A stretch of 64,000 bases of DNA from Pseudomonas plecoglossicida NBRC 103162 = DSM 15088 (GTDB taxonomy: Bacteria > Pseudomonadota > Gammaproteobacteria > Pseudomonadales > Pseudomonadaceae): NCBI RefSeq assembly GCF_000730665.1, contig NZ_BBIV01000005.1:186001-250000 (forward strand), read 5' to 3'. Positions 8,650 to 16,235 of the stretch are shown piece after piece. The translations under genes were made by a program, and so were the position numbers. Numbering within the stretch: position 1 is the stretch's first letter; every line of letters starts with the position of its first letter. The notes below the pieces were generated by a model that worked only from the letters and a program-made list of their open reading frames with translations, made no database searches and was not told the DNA's origin.

Positions 8650-8978
8650 GTACCACTCCAAGCAAAACCGAAAAGACGCGCAGATACAGGCGCCCACGCG
8701 CACGCCGGGATGGCGGACGACGCAGGGGCAGAGGTCAGTTCAGGGCAAGGTGTGGCGAGAAGGTGAAGGCAAACAGCACGCTGCGCCGACGCTTGAGCAC
8801 CGTATCGCTCGGCCACGCGCGACGCATGGCCTGGTGGGCAGGCTGGCGGGCATGGGGGAGGCTCTGGGTACGGCGCATTGCTTGGGTTACTACGCAGGTG
8901 GGGAAAAAAGAGGCGGCACTCTAGGCCAAGCCAGGTTGAGTCGTCAATCGCTGGGGCTGCTATGCAGCCCCAAAGATT
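8650..8978. other. Intergenic spacer between two MFS genes, no gene seen
   Basis: Neither strand holds a convincing reading frame with a ribosome binding site. The only structure seen is a hairpin, GGGGCTGC-TAT-GCAGCCCC at 8953-8971, directly after the stop of the upstream minus-strand gene, which is a plausible weak terminator without a T tract. Confidence 0.5.
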
Positions 8979-10190
8979 TCATCGCTTGCTGGTCTTGGGC
9001 AGAAACACCGCCAACAACCCGAACAACGGCAGGAACGAGCACAACCCATACACGTACTCGATACCGCGCAAGTCCGCCAGATAGCCCAGCAACGCCGCGC
9101 CAATACCCCCGAAGCCGAACATCAGCCCGAAGAAGATCCCCGCAATCATGCCCACGCTACCCGGCACCAGCTCCTGCGCATACACCACGATCGCCGAGAA
9201 CGCCGAAGCCAGGATGAAGCCGATCACCACGCTGAGCACGGTGGTCCAGAACAGGTCGGCATACGGCAGCGCCAGGGTGAACGGCGCCACGCCCAGGATC
9301 GAGAACCAGATCACGGCCTTGCGCCCGATGCGATCACCGATCGGCCCGCCGAAGAAAGTGCCAGCGGCCACCGCGCCGAGGAACAGGAACAGGTGCAGCT
9401 GCGAACTGGCCACCGACAGGTCGAACTTCTCGATCAGGTAGAAGGTGAAGTAGCTGGTGAAACTGGCCATGTAGAAGTACTTGGAGAACACCAGCAGGCC
9501 CAGCACGATCAACGCCGCGATCACCCGCGGGCGAGAAATGCCATGGGTGGCCTGTACGGCCTTGCGCGCCTTGGCCTGGTTCAGGTGCTCCTTGTACCAG
9601 CGGCGCAGCATCAGGGTCACGGCGAAGAACAGCAGCCCGGCCACGCCGAACCAGGCCACGTTAGTCTGGCCGAACGGGATGACGATGGCGGCCACCAGCA
9701 ACGGACCGAACGCGGACCCGGCATTGCCACCGACCTGGAAGGTCGACTGCGCCAGCCCGAAGCGCCCGCCCGAGGCCAGCCGTGCGATACGCGAGGTTTC
9801 CGGGTGGAAGGTCGACGAGCCGATGCCCACCAGTGCCGAAGCCAGCAGGATCATCGGGAAGCTGCCGACGAATGCCAGCATGACAATACCTACCAGCGTA
9901 CACAGGGTGCCGAGCGGCAACAGGTTGGGCGCCGGCTTGCGATCGGTGAAGAAGCCGACCCAGGGCTGCAGCAGCGACGCGGTGATCTGGAAGGTCAGGG
10001 TAATCAGGCCGATCTGGGCGAAGCTCAGGTCGTAGTTGGCCTTGAGCATCGGGTAGATCGCCGGTAGCACCGACTGGATGAGGTCGTTGATCAGGTGCGC
10101 CAGGGCGCAGAAGGCGATGATGCGCATCACCAGCGGGTTGGCTTGGCTCGCCGAACCGCTGCTGGCAGTGGGTGTGCTGCTGATAGCCAT
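8979..10190 (-). CDS. Fosmidomycin resistance protein-like MFS transporter (Fsr)
   Basis: A 403-residue 12-helix MFS protein. The segment STFHPETSRIARLASGGRFG and the following QSTFQVGGNAGSAFGPLL are characteristic of the Fsr subfamily, whose E. coli member exports fosmidomycin when overexpressed; the natural substrate is generally unknown. Residues 1-20 form a Ser/Ala-rich cytoplasmic tail before the first helix. It is divergent from the fecR-like gene, and the shared spacer contains a Fur-like site, so iron control of one or both genes is plausible. A GC hairpin follows the stop codon. Confidence 0.85.
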   Translation of the reverse strand: MAISSTPTASSGSASQANPLVMRIIAFCALAHLINDLIQSVLPAIYPMLKANYDLSFAQIGLITLTFQITASLLQPWVGFFTDRKPAPNLLPLGTLCTLVGIVMLAFVGSFPMILLASALVGIGSSTFHPETSRIARLASGGRFGLAQSTFQVGGNAGSAFGPLLVAAIVIPFGQTNVAWFGVAGLLFFAVTLMLRRWYKEHLNQAKARKAVQATHGISRPRVIAALIVLGLLVFSKYFYMASFTSYFTFYLIEKFDLSVASSQLHLFLFLGAVAAGTFFGGPIGDRIGRKAVIWFSILGVAPFTLALPYADLFWTTVLSVVIGFILASAFSAIVVYAQELVPGSVGMIAGIFFGLMFGFGGIGAALLGYLADLRGIEYVYGLCSFLPLFGLLAVFLPKTSKR

Positions 10191-10282
10191 GGGCTTGAAT
10201 TCCGTGCGCGGGTTTGGGATCCGATTATCAGGAAATAAATAGATACATAGCTACCTTTTTTGTCCCCTGATCGGCACGTACT

Positions 10283-10297
10283 TGTAAATGGTTCTCA
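10283..10297. promoter_or_regulatory. Fur-box-like site between fsr-like and fecR-like genes
   Basis: TGTAAATGGTTCTCA (complement TGAGAACCATTTACA) lies in an AT-rich divergent promoter region, 73 bp before the fecR-like ATG and 92 bp from the transporter start. It matches the Fur 7-1-7 pattern partly and differs at one base from the site at 7398. Sites of this form commonly precede FecI/FecR loci. Confidence 0.55.
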
Positions 10298-10370
10298 ATA
10301 TATTTAGCATCCTTGCATCACTTCCTCCGTAATCGTTGGGCGAAACCGCCCTTGTACGAGCACACCATCC

Positions 10371-11303
10371 ATGAGCCCGACGCCCGCCTCGCAGTCACCG
10401 GCCGATCCCCAGCAGCAAGCGCTGCAATGGTTCTCTCGCCTGCGCCAACCTGGCTGCGATGAGCGCGAGCGCCAAGCGTTCGGCCGCTGGTGCCAGGCCC
10501 CGCACAATGCCCGCGCCTATGCCGAGCTCGAGGCCTGCTGGCAGCAAATGCAAGCGCCCCCTGCCCGGCCTCGACCGCGGCCGGTCAAGGTCAAGCGCAG
10601 CCGCCTGGGCCAGGGGCTGGCCCTGCTGTTCGTCCTGCTGCTGGGGCTACTGGCCTACCTGTACTGGCCGCTGATGCAGCGCCTGGGCAGCGAGCTGCAT
10701 ACCGGCGCCGGCGAACGGCGCAGCGTGCGCCTGGCCGACGGCTCGACCTTGCACCTGGACAGCGCCAGCGCGATGAACGTCGAACTGCGCGGGCGCAACC
10801 GGCAACTGCAGCTGGTGCAGGGCCTGGTGGATCTGGAGGTGAAGCTCGACGGTCGCACCCTGGAGGTGCAGGTAGACGATGCTCGTATCCAGGTGTTCGG
10901 CACCCGGCTGATGGTGGCGCGCCATGCCGGGCATGACGAACTGCTGGTGTTCAACGGCAAGGCGATGATCGTGCAGGGCGCTGACCAGCGCATGGTCGCA
11001 GCCGGTGAACGCGTGACATTCAACGAGGCGCGGATCGACCCGGTGCAAAATGCCGATGTAAAAACCGCAGACGCCTGGCGCAGCGGCCGCCTGCACGCCA
11101 GCGAAATGCCCCTGGGCCAAGTCGTCGAGCGCCTGGCCAGTTACCAGGGCAGGCGTGTGTGGATGATGGACGAGCAGACGGCCTATCGGCGCGTGAACGG
11201 CGATTTCAACCTCGACCGCCCTGACCAGAGCCTCCGGGCACTCGCCGCCGAGCAGCACGTGCAGTTGTACGACGTACTCGGCCTGTGGCTGATCGTGCGC
11301 TAG
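10371..11303 (+). CDS. FecR-family anti-sigma / transmembrane signal transducer (orphan)
   Basis: A 310-residue protein with the three FecR blocks. An N-terminal DUF4880 region (QQQALQWFSRLRQPGCDERE...FGRWCQAPHNARAYAELE) contains the sigma-contacting tryptophans. A single transmembrane helix follows at about residues 79-98 (LALLFVLLLGLLAYLYW), and then a periplasmic FecR domain (GERRSVRLADGSTLHLDSAS; VFGTRLMVAR) and a C-terminal DUF4974-like STN-contact region. FecR proteins relay siderophore-receptor signals to an ECF sigma factor. Normally fecI sits immediately upstream and a TonB-dependent receptor downstream; here there is neither, only a Fur-like site upstream and a tRNA gene downstream. 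The ribosome binding site is weak. It may act on a sigma factor encoded elsewhere. Confidence 0.85.
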   Translation: MSPTPASQSPADPQQQALQWFSRLRQPGCDERERQAFGRWCQAPHNARAYAELEACWQQMQAPPARPRPRPVKVKRSRLGQGLALLFVLLLGLLAYLYWPLMQRLGSELHTGAGERRSVRLADGSTLHLDSASAMNVELRGRNRQLQLVQGLVDLEVKLDGRTLEVQVDDARIQVFGTRLMVARHAGHDELLVFNGKAMIVQGADQRMVAAGERVTFNEARIDPVQNADVKTADAWRSGRLHASEMPLGQVVERLASYQGRRVWMMDEQTAYRRVNGDFNLDRPDQSLRALAAEQHVQLYDVLGLWLIVR

Positions 11304-11358
11304 AACCGGGGGCGGCGGCTAAGTTTTTGAAAGCGTGCAAATTTTTTTGAAATGAGTG

Positions 11359-11387
11359 TTGACACAGGTGCCGCACAAGGGAATAAT
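11359..11387 (+). promoter_or_regulatory. Sigma-70 promoter of tRNA-Met
   Basis: A consensus -35 TTGACA at 11359-11364 and a -10 AATAAT at 11382-11387 are separated by 17 bp. The tRNA starts 11 bp after the -10 box. Confidence 0.8.
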
Positions 11388-11397
11388 GCGCGCCATC

Positions 11398-11474
11398 GGC
11401 TACATAGCTCAGTTGGTTAGAGCATAGCATTCATAATGCTGGGGTCCGGGGTTCAAGTCCCTGTGTAGCCACCA
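11398..11474 (+). tRNA. tRNA-Met (CAT anticodon, elongator type)
   Basis: A 77-nt cloverleaf with encoded CCA. The acceptor arms GGCTACA/TGTAGCC pair, the D-loop contains AGCTCAGTTGGTTAGAGC, the anticodon loop reads TTCATAA, and the T arm contains GGTTCAAGTCC. The sequence closely matches E. coli elongator tRNA-Met. The first base pair G-C and the T-arm argue against initiator tRNA, whose 1-72 pair is mismatched. tRNA-Ile2 also has a CAT anticodon before modification and is the only alternative. Confidence 0.95.
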
Positions 11475-11480
11475 AACTTG

Positions 11481-11515
11481 AAAAGGGCTTACCGCAAGGT
11501 AGGCCCTTTTCTTTT
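11481..11515 (+). terminator. Rho-independent terminator after tRNA-Met
   Basis: AAAAGGGCTTACC and GGTAGGCCCTTTT pair around a GCAA loop and are followed by CTTTT. This is a strong intrinsic terminator 6 bp after the tRNA. Confidence 0.9.
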
Positions 11516-11527
11516 GCCTGCAGAAAA

Positions 11528-12163
11528 GCGGCAACGCTGGTGCTCTCCTGCGAGCCCACCATTGCCATGCGCTGGCTGATCCCGCGCTTTCATGACGCGC
11601 ACCCGGACCTGCAGCTGCACCTGGTGGCCGCAGGTGGACCTGTGGACTTCGCCCGCAGCGGCGTCGACCTGGCACTACGCCGCGACGACTTCCATTGGCC
11701 ACCAGCACTGCACAGCGTGAAGATCTGCGATGAATGGACAGGCCCGGTCGGCCGCGCCGGCAGCGACAACCTCGATGGCCAACGCCTGCTGCATAGCAGC
11801 TCCCGACCAAGCGCATGGCCCACCTGGCTGCGCCTCTGTGGGCGGCAGGCAACGCACAACGAACGCAGCGACTACGAACACTTCTACCTGTCGCTACAGG
11901 CGGCCAGCGCGGGCCTGGGCCTGGCCATCGCCTCGGCACTGATGGTGCGCGGCGAACTCGGCAGCGGGCAGCTGCAGGCACCGTTCGGCTTCCTGCGCGA
12001 CGGCTCCGCCTACCACCTGCTCAGCCCACAACCCCTGGATGACGGCGGCAAGCGCCAGCGCTTCAGCGACTGGGTCATCGCCGAGAGCCGGGCCTGCCTG
12101 GCTCACCTGGGCTTGCTGCAGAACGACGAATCCGAGCTGCCATCCCCGCCCCAGGTGCGATAG
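11528..12163 (+). pseudogene. LysR-family regulator lacking its DNA-binding domain
   Basis: The frame begins in LysR effector-domain sequence: TLVLSCEPTIAMRWLIPRFHDAHPDLQLHLV is a typical start of the substrate-binding domain at about residue 90 of a LysR protein. It continues through SGVDLALRRDD to the normal C-terminus. The helix-turn-helix and linker helix that should precede it are absent; in their place are the terminator of tRNA-Met and about 12 bp of unrelated sequence. Possible starts are GTG at 11540 or internal ATGs, none with a ribosome binding site. The fragment overlaps by 61 bp the 3' end of the convergent M15 peptidase gene. It is probably a deletion remnant at the tRNA 3' side and non-functional as a regulator. 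Confidence 0.8.
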
Positions 12164-12684
12164 CCCGCCGTATCGATATGGATGCGGCCTGTCGGGTAGC
12201 GCCCAAGGCCCATGCTCCAGGCCGGCCCGTATTGCTGCCAGAAGCGGCACAGCGGGTTGGGGTCGGCCCAGCCCGGCAGCAGGATATCGACTGCGAAGGC
12301 GCGGGTATGGGCGCTGCCCACGGCACCGCCGGCGCAGCGGTTGAGGCCTGGTTCGCGGTAGGCGGAAACCACTTCGAACTGGCGCAGGATGCCTTGGTCG
12401 TCGAGGGTCTTGATCAGCGCCAGTGTGGAACGTACTGCGGGCCAGTTGGCAGTCGGTGGCACCGCGAACGGTGAAGCGCGGCACAGCGTCCAGTCGGACG
12501 CCGAGCGCAGCAACTGGTGAATCGGTACCACGCCATAAAGGCGGGCATTTACCAGCATATCGCGGAAAGGTCGGGTCTGATGATCCCCCGCCCATTGAGC
12601 GAACATCCACAGGTCACGCTCGTCGGCCAGCGCCGTCCCCGTGATCAATGCCGCCGCTATCAGCCATGCCCTCGCCCGCTTCAT
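12103..12684 (-). CDS. Exported M15-family (D-Ala-D-Ala carboxypeptidase-like) peptidase
   Basis: A 193-residue protein with a signal peptide (MKRARAWLIAAALITGTALA). It carries the M15 zinc site: the HxxxxxxD motif in SAHTRAFAVDI and the second histidine in GRIHIDTAGYRTWG. The VVSAYREPGLN segment upstream is also typical. M15 enzymes cleave D-Ala-D-Ala or muramoyl peptide bonds in the periplasm, so a peptidoglycan-trimming role is likely. The start at 12684 follows a GGGG-rich ribosome binding site; six extra in-frame codons exist upstream. Its 3' end overlaps the LysR remnant on the other strand, so the terminal residues should be compared with homologues. Confidence 0.8.
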   Translation of the reverse strand: MKRARAWLIAAALITGTALADERDLWMFAQWAGDHQTRPFRDMLVNARLYGVVPIHQLLRSASDWTLCRASPFAVPPTANWPAVRSTLALIKTLDDQGILRQFEVVSAYREPGLNRCAGGAVGSAHTRAFAVDILLPGWADPNPLCRFWQQYGPAWSMGLGRYPTGRIHIDTAGYRTWGGDGSSDSSFCSKPR

Positions 12685-12720
12685 CCCTGCCCCCTGCCTC
12701 ATGAGCCAACGCCTCCCCCC

Positions 12721-12744
12721 TGTGGGAGCCGGCTTGCCGGCGAT
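12721..12744 (-). repeat. REP element, single copy
   Basis: A putida-type REP in minus orientation (complement of the CCGGCAAGCCGGCTCCCACA core) in the spacer between rimI and the M15 peptidase gene. Confidence 0.85.
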
Positions 12745-12767
12745 AAGGCCAGCACAGGCAATTCAAG

Positions 12768-13223
12768 TCAGTCTTCGAGCAAAGTACAAGCCATCACCAG
12801 CGCATCCTCGCGCCCCCCGGCAACCGGATAGTAATCACGCCGGCGCCCGATCTCGTTGAACCCGTAGCGCTCGTACAAACGGTAGGCCGACTGGTTGCTG
12901 GCCCGCACTTCGAGGAAGCACTCCCGCCCATTGAGCTGATAGGCCCGCGCCATCAGGTGCTCGAGCAGGCGCAAGCCCAGGCCGCAGCCCTGGTTCTCGG
13001 GTTTGACGGTGATATTGAGCAAGTGCGCTTCGTCGATGATCACGTTGATCACGCCATGGCCAACCTGCTGCTGGCCATCGAACATCAGCCACACTTCGTA
13101 GGACTTGAGCGCATCCTGGAAGATGCCGCGGGTCCAGGGGTGGCTGAACGCGGCATATTCGATCTTAAGCACGGCATCCAGATCCGCCTCGGTCATCGGG
13201 CGGAAACTGATCGATTCACTCAT
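12768..13223 (-). CDS. rimI: Ribosomal protein bS18 alanine N-acetyltransferase RimI
   Basis: A 151-residue GNAT acetyltransferase that acetylates the N-terminal alanine of ribosomal protein S18. The fold is clear: the N-terminal FRPMTEADLDAVLKIEYAAFSHPW, the strand LLNITVKPENQGCGLGLRLLEHL with the acetyl-CoA pyrophosphate loop (Q.xGxG), and the C-terminal ASNQSAYRLYERYGFNEIGRRRDYYP typical of RimI. The start overlaps the stop of the HolD-like gene by 4 bp, indicating translational coupling. The same holD-rimI order occurs in enterobacteria. Length is normal for the family. Confidence 0.92.
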   Translation of the reverse strand: MSESISFRPMTEADLDAVLKIEYAAFSHPWTRGIFQDALKSYEVWLMFDGQQQVGHGVINVIIDEAHLLNITVKPENQGCGLGLRLLEHLMARAYQLNGRECFLEVRASNQSAYRLYERYGFNEIGRRRDYYPVAGGREDALVMACTLLED

Positions 13224-14008
13224 TCAACGCTCTTCCAGCGCGCCATCAGCTGGCGCATCGCTTGCCAGACGTCCGCCTTGCGCTGCGGCTCGTCCATCAA
13301 CAGTTCAAGGCCCGGCAAGGCCCAGGCATCGCCCAGGCCGTCGAGCTGCAGTACTTGGTAATAGGTGTGTTCTTCGGCACCGGCAGCGAAGCGCAGGGCC
13401 GGCAGGCCGATCAGCCACAGACAGGTGCAGGGTGCTTCTTCCAGGCGCGCCTGGATGAAGCCCTGGACGAAATCACGTGCCGCGTCGGGCCCCTGGTCCA
13501 TGTTGCCGCGCACCAGCAGCGGCCAGCGCACTGGCTCGCCGATGATCTGCGGCGCGTCGGGCAAGCCGGCTGCGCGCAGCATGTCCTTGAGCAGCAGGTA
13601 GGACGGGTCGCGGCTCTGGAACGGCTGCCCGGTGGCCAGCTCCACCAGCAGCAGGCAGCTGCCGGCACGCAGCAGCTGCAGCGAGAAGCGCGGCGGCGGC
13701 ACCCGTGCCGGACGTGGCGCCGGGGCCTCCTGCTCGGCCTCGACCGGCTTGGCTGCGGGCTTGGGCGTGCTGGCCGGGCGCGGAATCTCGATTTTCGGAC
13801 GTTCGCCGGAGCGCGCTTGGGGGGCGACTGGCGCCTGGTTGGCAGCCGGTGCGGCTGGCCTGGCCTCGAAGTCGACCTCGTCGACCGGCGCTTGCGGCAA
13901 CAGCAGCTCGGGGCGCGAAGGTGCGGCGAACGGCAGTTCGGCGCGCGGCAGCCAATGCACCACTTGCATGGCGGAAAGGTAGGCGCGGCGGCGGGGCTCG
14001 GTCAGCAA
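13220..14008 (-). CDS. holD: DNA polymerase III psi subunit-like protein (HolD-type), extended
   Basis: A 262-residue protein beginning with TTG at 14008. The first residues, TEPRRRAYLSAMQVVHWLPR, resemble the chi/SSB-side N-terminal peptide of psi. The C-terminal PQRKADVWQAMRQLM resembles the last helix of E. coli HolD. A long Pro/Ala-rich low-complexity stretch (about residues 35-110) separates them, making the protein nearly twice the E. coli length. Psi links chi to the tau/gamma clamp loader. Overlap with rimI mirrors the enterobacterial holD-rimI arrangement, and a divergent psi subunit has been described in pseudomonads. The assignment rests on context and weak terminal similarity; the central domain alone would be called hypothetical. 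Confidence 0.72.
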   Translation of the reverse strand: MLTEPRRRAYLSAMQVVHWLPRAELPFAAPSRPELLLPQAPVDEVDFEARPAAPAANQAPVAPQARSGERPKIEIPRPASTPKPAAKPVEAEQEAPAPRPARVPPPRFSLQLLRAGSCLLLVELATGQPFQSRDPSYLLLKDMLRAAGLPDAPQIIGEPVRWPLLVRGNMDQGPDAARDFVQGFIQARLEEAPCTCLWLIGLPALRFAAGAEEHTYYQVLQLDGLGDAWALPGLELLMDEPQRKADVWQAMRQLMARWKSVE

Positions 14009-14109
14009 GGCACGGTTTCCGGGGGGGAATAATCAGTCGGGCATTCTAACGCTGTTGGCCAAGGAGCGCCGCAACTGGTCGGCAGAAAGTTGTTGTCCAC
14101 ACGGGCCTC

Positions 14110-14133
14110 ATCGCCGGCAAGCCGGCTCCCACA
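14110..14133 (+). repeat. REP element, single copy
   Basis: A putida-type REP with the exact core, located in the divergent spacer between the HolD-like gene and mksF. Confidence 0.85.
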
Positions 14134-14260
14134 GGTACAGAGGCCAGAGAATTCCCCAGCAAAATCAGGGGTAATCCCTCATTACAGACCAAGGGGTGAA
14201 ATCCTCCCCCCCGGATGCAGTACAATCGCCCCCTTTTTACTTGGCAACGAGTAGACGCCA

Positions 14261-15538
14261 ATGATCGAACCCAAGCGCGTCCTGCGCGCCCTAGCCGAAC
14301 ACTGGGCCCTGATCGAGCCGCTGTGCGAGCGCTTCGACCAAGGCACCCTGAGCCTGGTCGAACTGCGCCAGCAACTGGGCCGCCAGCAGGTGGAAAGCAC
14401 GCCGCAGGACATCACCCAGCTGCTCGACGTGTGGATCCGCCTGGACATCCTGGTTCCGGTGGCCAAGAGCCCGAACCGTTTCGAGCTCAATGCCCAGATC
14501 CACGACTTCCTCGCCTACCTGCGCCGCGAGCACCGCCTGGGCCTGTGCCTGGAGATCGAGGCCTACCTGCGCCACCTGGAACGCCTCGCGGGGCATATCC
14601 AGGACGCCTTCGACAACCGTGACAGCGACGACCTGGCGCGCCAGCTGCGCCTGCTCGACATGCGCGTGCGCGATGTCCTGAAGAAGCTCGACAACGACGA
14701 GCAGGCGCTGGTCGCCGTGGCCGAACGGGCCAAGACCAGCAACCGCCAGATCCCGCTGCGCCAGCGTTATGCCGAAGTACTGGCGACCTGGGACGAGTAC
14801 GTCGAGCCGATGATCCAGCTGGTCAACGCCGACGGCGCCTTCGAACAGGGCGTGCGCAAGGTCGAGACCGTGCTGCTCAAGCTGCTCGGCGAACAGGCGC
14901 GCCTCGGTCATCTGGTCGACGATGACATGCTGTTGCGTACCCACGCGCGGATCCTGGAAATGCAGACCAGCGCCCAGCTGACCCTGCGCCATGCCCGCGA
15001 GCTGCTGCTGCCGCTGCGCGAAGAAGCGCGCCGGCACAACGCCGTGACCCGTGGTGCGGCGCTGGCCCTGTCGGTGATCCGGCGCAAGGGCATCGACGCC
15101 GTGCCGCAAGCCGCCATGCCGTTGTTCACCCGTCCGCAGAGCACCTTCCTCGGCAGCGCCAGCCAGGTCGAGGCGTATGTCTACGCTCTGGCCCGCTTCG
15201 AACCGAAACCGGCCAAGTTCCCCAAGGCCCACAAGACCCAGAGTGGCCCGCTGCCGCGCGCACCGCGCACGGTCAAGGAAATGCTCGAACGCTGCCAGGA
15301 CGCCCTGCCGCTGCCCGACCTGATGGTCTGGCTGCTGGAGCAGGAGCCCGAAGGCGCCACCGACGAACTGCTGTACTGGTTCTCGCGCCTGTCGCGGGAG
15401 AAGCGCTTCACGCGCGAACGCCTGGAACGGCGCGACTACACCACCCAGGAACACTTGGTCAGCCTGCGCTCGTTCGCCCTGTCGTCCAGCCGCGAAGCGC
15501 AACCTGAAACCCACGCGAGCCCAGCCAATGCATCTTGA
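14261..15538 (+). CDS. mksF: Condensin subunit MksF (kleisin-type)
   Basis: A 425-residue cytoplasmic protein, first gene of the three-gene MksBEF-type condensin operon. It is a MukF/JetA-like kleisin: an N-terminal winged-helix region (MIEPKRVLRALAEHWALIEPL...LSLVELRQQLGRQQVES), a long helical middle section (about residues 80-290), and a C-terminal segment for binding the SMC head. Kleisins bridge the two heads of the MksB dimer and recruit MksE. In P. aeruginosa the homologous operon helps chromosome organisation alongside SMC-ScpAB. The 3' end overlaps mksE by 11 bp, showing coupling. The last 20 residues are Ser/Ala-rich and variable. Confidence 0.88.
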   Translation: MIEPKRVLRALAEHWALIEPLCERFDQGTLSLVELRQQLGRQQVESTPQDITQLLDVWIRLDILVPVAKSPNRFELNAQIHDFLAYLRREHRLGLCLEIEAYLRHLERLAGHIQDAFDNRDSDDLARQLRLLDMRVRDVLKKLDNDEQALVAVAERAKTSNRQIPLRQRYAEVLATWDEYVEPMIQLVNADGAFEQGVRKVETVLLKLLGEQARLGHLVDDDMLLRTHARILEMQTSAQLTLRHARELLLPLREEARRHNAVTRGAALALSVIRRKGIDAVPQAAMPLFTRPQSTFLGSASQVEAYVYALARFEPKPAKFPKAHKTQSGPLPRAPRTVKEMLERCQDALPLPDLMVWLLEQEPEGATDELLYWFSRLSREKRFTRERLERRDYTTQEHLVSLRSFALSSSREAQPETHASPANAS

Positions 15539-16235
15539 TCTCTCCGAACTGTCCCAGCTCGCGCCGATCTTCCGCGAGCTGTTCAAAGGCTTCCATGTCA
15601 GCCGCCGCGACCCGGAAATGTACGCCCAGCTGTCGAATTTCCAGGACCAGTACCGCACGCTGTTCAAGGCCCTGGGCTTCGAGCTGGTCTGCGATACCCG
15701 TGGCTTCTACTACTTCGTCCCCGACCAGGCCGCCGCGCAGGTCAACAAGACGGCCCAGCGCCTGTCGCTGTTCACCTTCATCCTGGTCGAGCACCTGGCC
15801 GACCAGGGCCGCGACCCGATGGCCGTGCTCGATGGCGGCAGCATCGGCCGCGACGAGCTGCCCTCGCTGCTGGACAAGTACCGCGACCTGTTCCTGCAGG
15901 CCGAGGTGCAGACCGTCGACGAGCTGGAAGAAAAGATCATGCGCCGCATGACCCAGCTGGGCTTTGCCCATGAAGAAGGTGGCATCTACCGTTTCCTGCC
16001 GCCGATGCACCGCTTCCTCGACGTGTGCCTGTCGGTGCAGCAGGACCGCGACCTGGCCGCCAGCCTGCACAGCGATTTGCCGCTGCCGACCCCGGTACTG
16101 GTCGAGGAAGAGACCCCGGAAGAACTGGCGCGCACCGACGACCCGCTCGACCTGACCCCGTTCGAGGCCGAGGAAAGCGAAGAAGAGGCCCTGGCCCGGG
16201 CCATCCGCGAAGAGCAACAGGAGATTGACGCATGA
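15528..16235 (+). CDS. mksE: Condensin subunit MksE
   Basis: A 235-residue acidic protein with tandem winged-helix character (LDLSELSQLAPIFRELFKGFHVSRRDPEMY...ALGFELVCDTRGFYYFVP), typical of MksE/JetB, the small accessory subunit that binds the kleisin. A very acidic tail (FEAEESEEEALARAIREEQQ) ends the protein. It overlaps mksF by 11 bp at its start and mksB by 4 bp (ATGA) at its end, so all three genes are translated from one mRNA and stoichiometry is probably set by coupling. Confidence 0.88.
   Translation: MHLDLSELSQLAPIFRELFKGFHVSRRDPEMYAQLSNFQDQYRTLFKALGFELVCDTRGFYYFVPDQAAAQVNKTAQRLSLFTFILVEHLADQGRDPMAVLDGGSIGRDELPSLLDKYRDLFLQAEVQTVDELEEKIMRRMTQLGFAHEEGGIYRFLPPMHRFLDVCLSVQQDRDLAASLHSDLPLPTPVLVEEETPEELARTDDPLDLTPFEAEESEEEALARAIREEQQEIDA

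Noticed and set aside
8650..8978. Arg-rich open frames in the MFS spacer as small genes
   Set aside because: No ribosome binding site and composition explained by high GC.
11398..11474. Initiator tRNA-fMet
   Set aside because: The first acceptor pair is a normal G-C pair and the anticodon stem lacks the three consecutive G-C pairs typical of initiators; it matches the elongator sequence.
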